DNA of 64,000 nt from Lunularia cruciata (lineage: Eukaryota > Streptophyta > Marchantiopsida > Lunulariales > Lunulariaceae), in NCBI GenBank assembly GCA_948567375.1, contig OX419761.1:16246501-16310500 (forward strand), read 5' to 3'. Position numbers and translations under genes: made by a program. Shown here one piece after another: positions 36,901-50,948 of the stretch; position 1 is the first letter of the stretch; each line of letters starts with the position of its first letter. The notes beneath the pieces were generated by a model. The model was not told where the DNA came from. It was given only the letters and a program-made list of their open reading frames with translations, and made no database searches.

Positions 36901-38900
36901 AAAGTGTAAAAAGTGAGCGCATCTATATTATGTCAGCCGAGATAATCGTCTGTTTAAGCATGCCTAATCACCAGGTTAAGACTTATACATCTCATCACGA
37001 GTGCTAAGTACCTGGCGATATTGGTCAAGTCCTTTGGGCACTTGAATAGCCGGATGTTTGTCTTTAGGAAACCTTCTCTGTGTTCTAGCTGGCAATCTTT
37101 TAGTTGCAACTTTAACTTTGAGGTGAATAACCGGAAATACCGAGTAATACAACTTGCTTATGACGCCAAAACATAACTTTGTTCAGTACAACCAGCTTCC
37201 GCACTAATATGCCATAGCCATTGTCTTGTAAAATTAAATGTAGCTATTCTGCAAAGTATTTATTCACTTTATTTTGCTCAAAGTCAAAGTCAAAAGTTTG
37301 TCTGCCTGATCAAACGATACCAAGGTATGCAACTTTGGAATATTCATTTATCTTTTGCAAGAGTTGTGAGTTTAATTGCCGGTGTAGATAAATAAATAAA
37401 TATATCGATGACGATGTACATTCTCACTGGTGAACGAAGCATTTATTCTTTAACACAATGTACAATATTCTTTAGAGTATTATTGTGGTGTAAATTAGTG
37501 GGAAAACATAGCAGAGTGAGACCCCATATGCACAGTACCCAAGGAACTGAAGACGGAGGACTTCTAGATACGAACCATATAGAAAATTAAAATAAATTTT
37601 CCAATCAGGTTTCCATGATGGAGACAATATGAACGGATGCTGCTGCACTATTATTTGAATCCATATTAGTAGAATTCCCGGCATTAGCAGTACATGTGAT
37701 CATCAAATTCTATCTGAATGATGAGTAGAATGCCAAGACAATCTAGTCAGTTATTAAGATCTATTGCATCTGGACTAGATAATGATACTTATGACTAAAA
37801 GGTTGAACTCGCAGCTAAATCGTACAAATGCTAGACTCAAACAGTTCAAGACAAAAGTATTCAAGTGATTATGTTATCCCTCAGATGGTACAAGGGATTC
37901 TTCTCATGCCAGCAATCACTTTGAAACCCCTGAATCTGGTGAAATGAGAATTGCCAGGAGGAAGTCTCCACGAGGACCATCAGTATATAACTGCTAAATA
38001 GGATGCTACGAAATAGGTTTCCAGCCAGATAAAACAAGAAGACCATTGATTTTTGTACATTTTGATGGTTACCAAGAGAGTATCCACCTTTTGTTACAAA
38101 AGGTGTCATTATTGGTCACTTGTATCTATATATGGCATTCCAATTGTCAATCCTTGTACATGTAGTGCATGGGCTTTTTGCCTTTCCGCATGTGGTTTAC
38201 TTGCTCTATGAGGATGAAAGTTTTACGGTTCATGAGATACAGTGTATGAGGTTGTGAAGTTGAACAGGGTAGGTTAATCACATCTCTGTAATGAATGTGG
38301 ATTAGCTAATCCATTCCCTAATATATTTAGATATGCTTGTCTGAACTCGAGGTTCTGAAAACATCTTGTCCATACAGTGCACACCTAAACTGAAGTCAGT
38401 GAACTTTGTTATCACTTAAACAAGGTTCGATCAATGATCATGTGATGGCCAAAATACATGAATAGTTTAGGGTATGGACAAACAACAAAAAGTGAAAGGG
38501 AGGTTTACACAAGCTAATTCATCTATTTACTTTGCACAGTCTTTCAATCGAAAGAAATTGGACCCCATATGCAGTAATGTACCATAGTGGGGGCTAAAAT
38601 CACAGCTAAAGAATGCAAGCAGCTCTTGTTCCATTTGGCCACCTACATGATCCTTCCATCCACTATTGGTGTTCTTGTTCCAAAGAGATTTTCTTCAAAG
38701 ATTATTTTTTAGTTCGTATCAAGTGTATTGGTGTATGGCCTGGTATAATTCATACCATTAAAACACTCAACCTTAAACTCACCTATAAGCAGTATCTCCC
38801 CTTGGTTATCACTACGGAACTTTGATCGTGAAGAATTCCACCGACTGTTTGACATTTGGGAACAAAACCTTTTCAAATAATGGAGAGGTTTCCTTGATAT
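33976..38900. other. Gene-poor intergenic DNA
   Basis: Only short open frames without recognisable domains. A stretch near 34061-34105 reads NKIVLIILYVD, faintly like a Copia reverse-transcriptase motif, but is too short and lacks the second Asp. Nothing else is supportable. Confidence 0.4.
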
Positions 38901-38979
38901 CTGCGAACCAAATTAAAGCACGTCTACACTAAAAGTAATCTGCGAATCAAATTAAAGCACGTCTACACTAAAGAGTAAT
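38901..38979. repeat. Tandem duplication, about 39-bp unit
   Basis: The unit starting 'ctgcgaaccaaattaaagc' and running through 'acgtctacacta' at 38901-38939 is repeated with single-base changes at 38940-38979. Confidence 0.85.
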
Positions 38980-39986
38980 TAAAAAATAAGCTTATTTCTG
39001 AGTGGTCCACCGATATTATACGTTTTGGATTCTGTTCAATTATTTGAACTACCATCAAATATGGAGAATTCGATATGTTAGTCTGTGCTCTTCTCGAACA
39101 GCTACTAAATTTGGTTTTTGTTTCAAGTGACTGACAATATTTTTCAAACTTTGGTGTAGTAGATTTAATTTTATGTATATATATACATATGAAAAACTTA
39201 TATAATATTAGTGACATGGCATTCAAAACATATCGCTCAGAAAACAAGATATCTATTTTAGTTAACTTTAATTAAAACCCGATTTATTAAAAACGAATCT
39301 TCCTGTATAGTCACTAACTTTATACTCTGATTCGATAGTCATTTAAATTAAATTGGCCATTTATCCATAAGTACTCCACTATTTGGATTCCAATTATTTT
39401 TCCTATTCCTTCTTGTTGCATCGTATCAAGATTCCCAGAGCGCGAATCTCACTTCTCCAAGTTGCAGAGTTATATGAAGGTATTATTGGAGATGCTGACC
39501 ACGATGACAGACTTCTTCGACTGGGGATGCATTTCGAATCTATTCTCGATCATATAGTGCATTTCATCCTCGTATTTGAGCACGCTACTAAGTTGGACTG
39601 CTGAAAATATGATCGAATTGTATGTGGACGAAAATGATACGACGAAATACTTCAAAATCTCACTTCGCACTACATCTCATGGAGAATGCGGCACAAGTTA
39701 CTCTCGTAGTAGAAAATATTAATAAATCGGATAAACAATTATTTAGACCTGATCTACACCCTAATCTTAGGCTTAATTTAAACTCAGAAACGCACGACGC
39801 TTTATTTACTCTCCATCTAATCCCATCCTGATGATTACGGAAATTACGGAAATTCCTCACAGCCGGAATCTATATATTTGAGCCTCAACCACGATCATAC
39901 TCTTTGACTTTATGCAATTTGGCATGCTTTAGTTATGTATCTTACCACTATAAAAGCTATCAACCTCACGGCAAAGTTGATATTAA

Positions 39987-40040
39987 CTTGATGGGGTCTT
40001 CCCATCCTTCTTGTTATACTATGCGTGTCGCCTTTCCCAG
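39987..40040 (+). mobile_element. Short retroposon-like repeat, copy 2
   Basis: This is the inverted orientation of the core seen at 33811-33870: 'ttgatggggtcttcccatcc' followed by ttcttgttat and gtcgcctt. No clear target duplication was found. Together with copy 3, which lies 35-45 bp away in the opposite orientation, it could fold into a hairpin. Confidence 0.65.
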
Positions 40041-40056
40041 GTTTACTTGGAGAACA

Positions 40057-40126
40057 ACTCGCATTGACACACACACACATGAAGGCGACCGCATGTGATA
40101 ACAAGAAGGATTGGATCACTCGCATT
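40057..40126 (-). mobile_element. Short retroposon-like repeat, copy 3, with (CA)n end
   Basis: The core gaaggcgaccgcat...aacaagaaggat at 40081-40113 is flanked by the direct repeat actcgcatt (40057-40065 and 40118-40126). A (CA)n run sits between the left repeat and the core, like the simple-repeat tail of a LINE or SINE 3' end when read on the minus strand. It is truncated soon after 'aaggatt'. Confidence 0.62.
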
Positions 40127-40605
40127 CCACTTTGCGAATAGGATTATGGTCAACGGATTAATTCGGGGACAGAGGCATATAAACGCGAATAGTGCACGCA
40201 GACATGCAGGAATATATATCCACTTGGATATGATAAGTCGTTGGGTTTTGTCGCAAGTCCTTGCTCAGACTTCAGCATTTATGGGGGTTTATAAAACTGG
40301 ACTTTACGGGATGACTATAGATCGATGGAAGATGGAGAAGTCAGGTCATCGAGTCTGACTATGAACACTTCAGTAGGGTTTATAACTTTGTACTAGAAAT
40401 CAGATATTGTTTCTCGGTGTTTTCCTTCAGATTTTAAAGGTGATTGAAGGATTAATATGATAAAATAGGATCATATTAGTCATATTAATAAAAAGAAAAC
40501 CACATCGGGATACTTTTGAGATCACTATAATTGACTTTCGTACTCAGTTTTTTAAGTGTAAACTTTCTCACTTATCTTCAATAAGAATCTTTATTTTCAA
40601 TTCAA

Positions 40606-40706
40606 ATTTCTTACGTTAAAGTTAAGAAGGCGACCGCGTAAGAAAACGAAGGATGGGAAGACCCCATCAAGCCGTACAAGGGAGAGACATTTTCTTATGT
40701 TAAAGT
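40606..40706 (-). mobile_element. Short retroposon-like repeat, copy 4, with 16-17-bp target duplication
   Basis: tttcttacgttaaagt (40607-40622) and tttcttatgttaaagt (40691-40706) differ at one base and flank a 67-bp insert. The insert carries the best-preserved core: aaggcgaccgcgtaag, then gaaggatgggaagacccc, then atcaagccgtacaaggg. Confidence 0.75.
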
Positions 40707-41356
40707 AGAATCCTTGTACTTCAAATGTAAACAATAGCAATAAAGAGTATGTAACTAATTGAATTAAATGCAAAATGCAATTTGATATGTTTGATGGGTC
40801 ATTGAATATTTAGAATTTTAAGACACAGCAAAAAAATAATCAATATAATATAGAATATAACAGGGTACTGATGTCTTGTTCTGTACAAAACTTACTGAAG
40901 TCCAATAAAAATGGCACCATCGCAATAATCAAACCGTTACATTATTTTTCTCATTTTCTACACTTTAATCACTAGTAGACCACATCAAAGATTCTTCTTC
41001 ACTAATCTCTTCTTCACTAGATGTGTTGATATCTCATATGTAATTTCCAGATTTTCTCAATAGTTAATGTCTATATCAGTAGGTTAAATATTTATTTATT
41101 TTAATTCACAATTTCTTAAAATTAAAATATTTAAGATAATAATTTACATTTACATACTCTATATTAGAACTGAAATAAAATGAAAATCTACACATTTATA
41201 AGAAAATGATAAGCTAAAGGAAAGAAAGCATAAAATACGCACTAGAAGTATCTATTCTCACCTCTCAAATTAATTTCTTGGATCATAATATTTTTGGAAT
41301 ATTATAATTTATATTATATAAATAATAATAAATAATTTGCATAAAAATAATATCGT

Positions 41357-41412
41357 GAAAAGACCTTGTAGAAAACACAAAGTATGGAAAGACCCCATTG
41401 AGTCTCATAAAT
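41357..41412 (-). mobile_element. Degraded copy of the short repeat (copy 5)
   Basis: gaaaagaccttgtagaaaacac followed by tatggaaagaccccatt aligns loosely with the core of copy 4, with many changes. No target duplication is recognisable in the AT-rich surroundings. Confidence 0.4.
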
Positions 41413-44400
41413 GAAACAAAATAAATAAATTAGAACTAAAAACCAATAGAGTTCGATATGAGAATAAATAATCCAACTTCCATAAATAATATATGATAAC
41501 TACCATAAATGATCAAGAACTATTACCCTAAAATTATCTATAGATATGACAGTAATTTTTTTATGGAATCCTAATGGATACCCATCAGACGCGTATTGAA
41601 ACCTGTCATGTCCTCACATCCTTGATTACGACGTCAAGTACATGAGAGAGAAATAGCGGTGACAATAGAGTTGACTCTGCGTTTGTAATGAATGGATAAA
41701 AGCTGAAGTTGATTGCTCAGCACCACAGTTTGACTTCTTTGGTCGACCTCCAAGACCGACTTTCGCTACGCATGTTACTTCCGAAATTGGATTGTCACCT
41801 CTAAACATGGACTTGATCTTGGCTTCTCTGCTTGGAGTTCAATCTTTGTTGTATGGACTTAAACTTGTCCTCCTCAATAATCCATTTCCGTCTGACAAAT
41901 ATAGTTCTCACGGATATGGTTCGTCTGATCCTCTTGGTCACACGGAGACTGGAAGTTGAACACGACCGTCTTAGTGAGCAGTACGATATAATTCAATTGG
42001 ATAAATCACGTAAATTTGTTGAATATCGCGCAGATCCGACTCTTTGCTTAGTTTACTTGTTGGGAACTTGGGGTGAGAATCTGGCTCTCTTTTGCCGCTG
42101 TGCTTCTGTATCTCGACCGCTCAATGTCGCAGGTGGAGCCACACCACCAAGACATCATTCGTGGGCAGCAGCCAAGGCTTGAGTTAGTGCGCTGTGACAT
42201 GGATACAGACTCTTGCTTCTAGAAGTATGGGTGAATCTTCATCTTTAACTTTGAATTTGTTGTGGAGTATCTGGAGTACATAGGGTAGTGCAGGATGCGC
42301 TCCTGTTGACTTCACAACATTGGTCAGAACACCAAAAAGGTTTTAACCTGTAAAAGTATGACCTTCACCCTCACCTTTTTTAAAGCAAACCGTCCGGTCA
42401 GTAACGAAGTTTGATATCTCGCGGTTTGACCGCTAATTTGGTCCTTATTGTAATTTGGAGCGTGAGAAGTTTAGAAACCCCTCTAAGTTGAATTGGAGAT
42501 GATAATTCTGGCATGAAATCTTGTACCTGAGCTCTTTCTTGAACTGAACGACAAGAACTGGTAGGATGACCCTTGATAAGAGTTTAAATGTAGACTATGC
42601 TGTCAATGGAAGTGTTTGAACCAATTGGGGTCCCTGCAAGATTTCAACAACTATAAGAGCAGAAATAGTTGGAGGAAATCGGCTTCACTTGCAGGTAGAA
42701 GTTAGAAATCTAGGTAATTGACCAAACTTATGCTCAACGGCTGGAATAGGGAGTAGCATCTACAGAAAGAAGCCGGCGAATGTGTATCAAGCAAAAGTTC
42801 ACAAAACAACAAAGTAGCCGATGTCAATATCCACATGCTTTTTCACAAAAGCAGAAATACAAATAAGAGAATGTGCTTTGTAGATTTGGCTTGGGATAGT
42901 GTGCAGAACTTTTGGTAGTTAATACGCTTGTTCCTTCGTTTTCAATAATGCTTGCTCGTGCGCAGGCTCTGCTGAACAACCATCCTCTTTTTTTTTTTCC
43001 TTATTCCTGTCCAGGTACGCAAAACAAAAATCTCATGTAAGCGTGGCTTTTCTCTCGGCCGAAGCAGCAACTTTCTGGGAAAGATCCTACGAGTTAGCCT
43101 CTCTAGTTTTTGATTCTGCTTTATATTACACTCTTTAGTTCTATACTCTTCTTTTTGGTGTTTTGGTTCATCATCATTCTGAAATAAGACAATTAACTCA
43201 CCAAAGTGGATATGTTGGACCTTCCGCAAAAACCATTTCTGTCTACTGCTCTGAAGTCCTAGTTGGTAGCTAGAGGTGTTGCTAGTTGTATGAAGTGGTT
43301 CGCAATTTGTTACCCCGCTTCTTCGGGATCGATTTGTGGCTCTTTTCGTACACGAATATCGTAAAGAAGACTCGAGGCACAAGATAGATTTGTTTGCATT
43401 CGGCTTTTCGCATCTGGAAACCACGAGAAGGGATGTTATCACAACAACTTTACCAATTTGCATGGGAGATACAAACTGAAACACGACTTTGACATCACCA
43501 TCGATTTGGTGGGTACAACTTTTGTCTAGTGCGTGATCTCCACCCATTGGGCTCTGAACACGACATCGTGACACCTTACGATCTGCCTAATCGCTCCCTC
43601 TAAGTACAAGGATCGTACAACTTACGACACAGGTAAAATTGCCAATTTGCCTTTGTGTTCTCACTAAGTGAAAGCAAGAACAAAGAGACATACGTACCTT
43701 GTTTCATTTGTATGCGATCATGCTAAGAGCACTCGTTTGCTCCCAGCAAATTTGGTTGTGTATTATCTATGTACATCAAACTGTCCTTTTCTGTTTCTCA
43801 TACAAAAAGAAAGCTCTTCACTCATCTTGGTCACACATGTAAAATGCTTGTCGTAAGTGCACTCTAACAACACACTACGTTTTTAGGAAGAAGTGTAGGT
43901 TGACCGACACAAACAACCAATAAGTTGAGCATGACGACTGAGAACTGTAGAACGACTTTTTCAACACACCGGTATTGTGTTCGTCCGTAGCCAAGCAAGT
44001 GTAAACCTGTCGTAAGCTTCCTGTCTTGACGAAGACGCCAGTTGACAGTTCTCGTGCAGTTCGTAGACATGAAGAATTCAAAACTCAAGGCTTTATTTGA
44101 ATGAAGGGTGGGAACGAGCGACCGCGATAATGTATGTTGAAACAAAATACTGAATTTAGAATCGAGTCTAGATAGACAAGGCTTGACTTGCTGGAGAACT
44201 CGCGAAACCAAACTATTCCTTCCGAGTAATTCTGCGACTTTGTCACCCCTGATGAAACTTGGCCGAAGTGGTCGGGCCTGTTGAACATGGCATTCCAATT
44301 TAGACGTCTAAATGCGAAATATTCAACCATGATTCCATCGAAGTGACATAACCTTAGTCATCAATCTACATAAAGGATGGAGGGGTTTGTGACAAGCAGA

Positions 44401-47400
44401 AGGTTTCATGTATTTCAACGCATGTCTTTGCATTGGGAATAGCAGACGAGGTTGGACTAGGAAATGCGATCTCCACCTCCTATCAAATAATGTAGTGACG
44501 ATGTGATGAAAGAACCACATCAAACGGGGAGAGCCTGTGGCTCTACACTGTCATAGGACTTTTGTCTGACTAAAGTCTGTACAAACTTACGACGGCACAA
44601 TTGAAAAGGCCGCTCATTGAGTACTATGAGATCATCAACCTAAGCCGATACATGACAGAAAGATATCCGGTCCATCCAGATCAGAACAACCAAGTCCCTG
44701 TGTATGTGTCCTTGTGCATGCCGGGAGTTATGACACTATGAAAGACAGTTCTTCAAGTCTGGTTATTACAACTGTAGAGTCAAACCTAAGACAATTTGAG
44801 AATAATATGGGGGACCTTTTGTTCCTTTACATCACAATTTGCTTACTAAGAACATTGTCAACAACTCCGTAGAATGGGAAACACAAAGTTGCAGATTACA
44901 TGAAACAGTGTTGAGAGGGACAGATAGATAATAGTCCATATATCTAATCTCTCGGTGTTGTTTCCTTTACTCCATCAGATATATGGTAGTTGTGATATCC
45001 ACTATATCCAACAAAAATTCATTCATTACCAACTCCATTTATTAACCTCAGAGTCAACTGCCTTGGAAAGAGAGATTTTTCTGACAGGAAATTCTACAAT
45101 GATTCGCAATTTATACCATGAAAATGCTTTCTTTCATTCAGATCGTGTCATACAATAATCGGAAGTAATGCTCCATTATTATATATCTTTGGTGATTTGA
45201 ATATCCACGCGAAAGATCTTCTGTAGACCTTTGATAATAGTAGTTATATTCACGGTCCAATTGCAAACATATCGTTGGGCTGGAGTAAGCTGGCTGGATG
45301 GAGGGAACAAACACGAATTCGAAGAGAAAGAGGTATGGAGCTCTAGGGAAAGCTCGCACGACCTCCTGTTTCTCGGATCGCTGGACGGGAGCAAACAATG
45401 CGGACACGGCCACAAGAGGGACCATCATATCATTCTCCTCTCTACTCCTCTTTCTTTCCATTCTATTAGAAACGAATACTCATGACGCGGCGTGGATTAG
45501 GTCAGAATTTCTTCAGTCGATTCTTGTACACTTTGGAGTTCTAGACCTCTTCCAGGCAAATCACCTCAGAAACTGGACTAGCAAGCAGAGCATTGCATTA
45601 CATATGCACATTCTGCTGGATTTTTTACTGCAAGTTTATCAAGGCTGGAGACATAAGTCACATGATTCACCATCTAGGAGTAAAAAAATCAGTTGAATGG
45701 CTGTGTCGTTATAGGTTCTTGATGATACACAGAGGAGTCAAATTATCAAGGTCTATCATCTGATAAGATCACAGTACTTGTCTGTCAGAAATGCTTCTTA
45801 CTGGTAAAACTGTGAGCTTTACAGCAATCTTCTTTACAAAGGGAGACATCACAATCGGTGGTTCAATTACCTGCTCCAATCGTATATTTACAGCAGAGAT
45901 ATGATGATTATTGTTTTGGAATTTATGGCTTCGAATGCGATCTACCGGTAGCATAGGAGCTGCTGCCATGTCTGAGTTCTGGGCTGGAGCTACCACGTGC
46001 GGAGCTTGTGACGACCCATAAATCAGAGTGCGTGCTGCTTTTCTCATGCCGCGTACGCGAATTCAGCATCAGATTCTGACTACCGCAATGTGGGCCAGAC
46101 TGACGGATCTTAAGATCGCATGGTACCTAGGGAAACAGTTGGTGTGCGTATCTTTCTTTTTGACTTAGCACCCGGGTTTGAATAAACAGCTGAAACAGAA
46201 AATGACTGGCATCAGCAGGTCGGCTACTCGTGAACTTTCATTGTCTGCTTCCTCTTTATTGCTCTAAACTATGGACATCGATCCGATAAGCTGCGTAGAC
46301 CTCTTCGCAGAATGAAGTCATCCAATTGGGAAGTAGTTATCGAGACGCCCCCAATCTTAGATGTCCAGTATCCAAATAGCATAAAGTAATTCCACATATC
46401 AGTTTTATACGAACAGACATAACAATTCAAGAGAAACATAAATCGTGCACAGTTGTGTGCTCTCTGCGGTAAGGCCAGATGGTACCGAAACACTTCTGAA
46501 CAAGCTTTGCATGGAGATTGCAGTCCTTCAAGTCCAAATATTCTTGAGAGTTCCACACTTATGGTGTACTGTAATAAGGACGAAAGACAGCTCCTCGCGT
46601 ACATTAGCCGCTCCAGAATACAAGTGTTCTGAGATAGAGTTCACATAAGCCATTCAATTTTCTCCCATTTTCTTCCGGATCATGTCAACACCAAAAGCCA
46701 GTTGAAAGAATTGATAACTTCACAAATAAATATCCTTGTTATTACTTTGTCTAACGTTAGTGTTGTGATATGTTTGAAATATTAGCAATTCCATAATTTC
46801 CTTTCTAATTTGCAGTGAGAGCCTGGGATTACATATACCTTGCGGTCATATGACCGACTCAAGGACACTGTGCAAAACACTCATTTCTAGATGTCTTTCA
46901 CGTCCTTCCCTGTCAGCTTATCCTCAACGAAGACCTTATGGATACTACAGCTGTTACTCCTGATTCTGTTGACTAAGTGTATCGAGTTACGCACCGTTGT
47001 TATTCAGATATTTGTAAGTTACCAATATTTCCAAGTCATTCATGGTTGATGCCTACTCCCTTTAATTCTTTCCTTAAATCACCTCCATGGTAAGACAGAA
47101 AACAAAACTTGTAAAATGTTATTGGTCATATGATAAGAAGCGTAGACATGGCACTGTGCTCTCTTCATCTACAGTAGTGTTAGAAAACCGTGAAAAATGC
47201 TTCGGGCTGTAGTTGTCGTTCACAAGGCTTGGATCGTGAGGTACATGACCCGTCTGTCCCCATATTCAGTCGGCAGAAGTTGCTGGCACCATGTCAGTTC
47301 ACTGGTATCACTAATAAGGTACTTAATTGCTAAATTTGACCGACAGTTCAAACACCATTCCAGTCACTATAATCCCGCAGAACTACAGCTGCAGATGGAT

Positions 47401-47700
47401 CGTCTCTTTGGACGCAAATCCATGCCTGGACGTGAGACTTTAGTGTTAACTGCCATCTGTCCGACATTTCAATGCAAGTTTCATCTGCAGCATTCGGTCA
47501 AATTCGGTAATATGGGAACTGACTCCGACTCAGTCTCCGTATGTTACCTGCATTACAGGCATAATCGCAGGAGAAACTGCATGTATCAATCTGCATCATG
47601 ATCAATGACCGACCAGAAGGTCTGCAGTGTTCTCACAAACAGAAGTGTGTTGGATTTTATCTATTATTCTCTCAATCATGTTAGGTCTCTGCTCCAGCTA
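41413..47700. other. Gene-poor intergenic DNA
   Basis: Several open frames of 100-210 codons exist (for example 42942-43574 minus and 43864-44298 minus), but none shows a domain, signal or composition I recognise. They may be decayed transposon sequence. No gene is called. Confidence 0.4.
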
Positions 47701-47803
47701 ACTTGACATGTACACCAGGTCAAAAACAGCAATTTGTCGAATATGCCACTCACTCATATGAAGTCCCTGTCCGAGCTAAAGTCACATGTACACCAGGTCA
47801 GAA
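47690..47803. repeat. Direct repeat pair, 17-bp core, 78-bp period
   Basis: acatgtacaccaggtca is exact at 47706-47722 and 47784-47800. Similarity extends a few bases to the left (agctaa), which favours a local tandem duplication over a target-site duplication. The period is a multiple of three and an open frame crosses both units. Confidence 0.7.
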
Positions 47804-50800
47804 CCGGGCAGAAGATCGTCACCCAACACAGGTTCGTCCGGAATAAGTCACTTCAGAGGGATGGTGTATAATTCATGATTTCTGATTGGGATGATCCCTC
47901 TAGTTGACCTGGGCTTGAGTGATTGAAGTGAAGCAAAGGAGTTCCCTCAAAACTCTTCTGCGAAACCAGCAGGTACTCAACCGTGAAAATTTATTTCCTC
48001 TTTATTTGTGCACAAGTTCAAATAGGGTAGAGTTCCACCATCACGATCTTCCGGGGAATTCGTGGACTTTGGAGAGTCAAATAAATAAAATAACAAACAC
48101 TATTTACTGAATCCACTAGATCAGTGGACCATGAAGGCAACTACTCGGTAAGATTCCCCGTTTGCTTCCAGTGGACTGTAGTTGTCCATCGAGGATGCTT
48201 GGCTAATGGGACCTTGGAATAAAAGGAACAAGCTGCCTCTAAAACAACTCTTGCATTTATTCTTTGACACCCCACTGGAGCAGAGCAAGCATTTTATACT
48301 TCGACACCTTAGAATCGCAGTCCGTTAAACTGTACAATAAATCTGACCTGTAGGGTGAAAGGAAATTCAAGGCAAGAAAGTCAAAAGGGGATAGAAGGAG
48401 CCCTGAAATGTCCAGTATTGGTGTTGCATTGTCGAGCATTTCCTCTTGAGGCAACTATGAGCTATCACCATCAAAGTAGTTGCTTCACAACCTGCAGACA
48501 GAAAGATAGATATTTGGATCATAGAGCACACGTTGTACACAACTTCGACAAGAAACAGTCCCAAGAGAATTGGTGCACACCTTCCACTTGTGGTAGTACA
48601 TGAGAAGCCTTGGTTCGTAGCATAAAAATTCTCCGAGCATCCTAAGATTCTTCGTGCATCGCTAGATATGACAAAAAACTCTTTGTCCATGGTCAGGATG
48701 TCCTTTAGCATCTAAGACGACTTATGAAACCCGTCGCTCTTTCGTCGCTGGTACCAGTTTTCTTTAGCTCTATACTGAAAATCCGTCGTGCCATCAAAGG
48801 TGGTGAGCGAAAGTCCACACTAGTATCCCAGAGCCTACAATTTCTGGGCTTAGATTCCGCATCCTTCATATGCATGTGAATGGACTTAACATCAAGGCTA
48901 CCACATGATGAAAAGGTTTCTGTAGATAAGGTTTGTCGATACAAATGCCTTTATACGTTTGTCAATGAGACATTAAATGGTCCGATCCAACTTTATTATT
49001 AACTTTGATAAATATTATGTAACATAAAGGAAAGGATCTGGTTTTGCTGTTTTTGTGAAATTTTCAGTTATCCAGGATTTGCACCAGTTGCTATACTTCG
49101 TCCATTGTGTACAGCTACCTTGCCAGTTTGAAACCTATTTGATTCTCCAAACAAATAGCTGGTAAACAAGCAGTCTATGAAGAGATCAGCATTTCTGGGG
49201 TTCAATTCGTGAATTTACGGAATCACTATGGAAATAGCGGTGATCACCCATAAATATCAACGGTACATCTCATAAACATAGATTGTTGTAAGACTGAATG
49301 GTCGTTCTTTGTCTTGAAAAAATTCCAAGAAATTGTACGGATTAGGTGATTAACAACAAATCAAACGAGTCTACGAAATGGACAAAATTTCGTCATAGTA
49401 GATCGGTCACCTTCCAACGTACCCATGCAATTTTATAAAACAACCTTGTATCATTGTGGGACCACCCATACAAAATGTTTCAAGTTCCCCATAGAGTTCC
49501 TAAGGGCTTAATGAAAACCCTGTTGTTTCAGAAACGACTTATGCACCACTCAGATTTCGTAAGCTTTGTACTGCTCTCGCGCCAAAGAAAGAGAATTGGA
49601 GACCATGCGCAATCATACTTTGAGCCAGGTTATACCGCCTCATGGATATTCCGATCTGCGGTTGTGGACATAAGCTACAAGAGAAAGACTGAAATTCGCT
49701 GTCCACGTGGGCTTAGCCTCGCGTTTTTCCCACGCGAGTTGGTCAATCTGTTTCACACAATCCAAGTTTCACAAAAGGTGTGCTTAGAGCCCAAGGCAAC
49801 ATGGAGATCTGTGGACCGGGCTGGAACCTTCTTCTCTTTGACTTCCCGAACATGCCCTTGTTTCTTTCTTGCATGGATGCTTTTCGGAATATCTCGTATA
49901 ATGCATAATTTGTGGATTCTCAAACTAAACTGGCAATGCCTCATCAAAATCCAGGGATTGTCTCAATCAGTATCATTTCTACATGACTTTACACTTCATC
50001 TGATTAACAAGCCTGAGCCGACAAACAAAGTCCATAGACTGGTGTAACTTTGCAGTTGTGAATACACTGATCACGTCCTTCATACTCTTTGATAGGACGA
50101 CTACGACTCCGTAAGTGTTGCTTATGTGCACAGCATAACGCAATTCCCGCAAAAGTTGAAAGTACTGAGTTTATTCAACTCTTGCATGGACGCCTTCAAA
50201 TCATTTGTTATTTGTTTTTCTTTATCTAATCGAAGAGACATGACATCCTGTCCATTGAATTCACTTTGAGTATTCTTAAAGCAAAAGAGGCCAAGAAAAG
50301 TTTGGTCGATCTGGGAGCACCAGTTCAACACCAGCTAATCAGGCAATACTATGCTGAGGCAGTAGCCATTTCATCTCATAATGACTTGTTCTTATCTATT
50401 TAGATGTATGCCGTTTGTCCAATACTTTCCTGGTCCTGTTATTGACCTTCATGTTGACGCTGGTTTAAACTTCACCTACATCAGGTCCTGCACGAGCATC
50501 CAGATACAGATATGCAGCAACATGCGTTACTCTTATCTACGGGCAGACGCGACAGGACTGATACCCAGCAGCAACTTGTATTTTCATTTGCCATAGACGA
50601 CCGATACAAAGAAGACGAACATATGCAGAGCCGCTTTCATTCCTTCTCCTGTAAAGGACCAGCTAAATTCCCTCATTATTTCAACAATTGAGAACGAAGT
50701 ATCAGAATATGACTTCCCGTTTCTAGGAAGCCTCAGCATGCTCCAACTTAACTCTATGTACATACCTGTTTCCTAGACGATGACGAGAAAATGCATCATG

Positions 50801-50940
50801 TGAATAATTAGCTCTTCAAACGCTAAGCAATGTGCCCTGTGGAAAGCCGGTACACGCTTGCAACCAAGCAAGATAGCAATCACGCACCTCATCGAAGTTT
50901 ATACCAGTGCAAGAAGTCTGAACCTGCTGACCACAAACAT
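47804..50940. other. Gene-poor intergenic DNA
   Basis: The longest open frame (49454-50047 plus, 197 codons) lacks recognisable motifs and has an implausible composition for a conserved protein. No feature could be supported. Confidence 0.4.
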
Positions 50941-50948
50941 GTACACAC

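Noticed and set aside
40626-40680. Resemblance of the short repeat core to LSU rRNA around the 'AAGACCC' segment
   Set aside because: The match covers about 20 bases with mismatches and fits organellar and nuclear rRNA equally poorly; chance cannot be excluded.
42942-43574. 210-codon open frame on the minus strand
   Set aside because: No recognisable motif, a basic and Ser-rich mix without pattern, and no neighbouring exon signals.
49454-50047. 197-codon open frame
   Set aside because: No domain, signal or plausible composition; it lies in repeat-like intergenic DNA and is likely chance.
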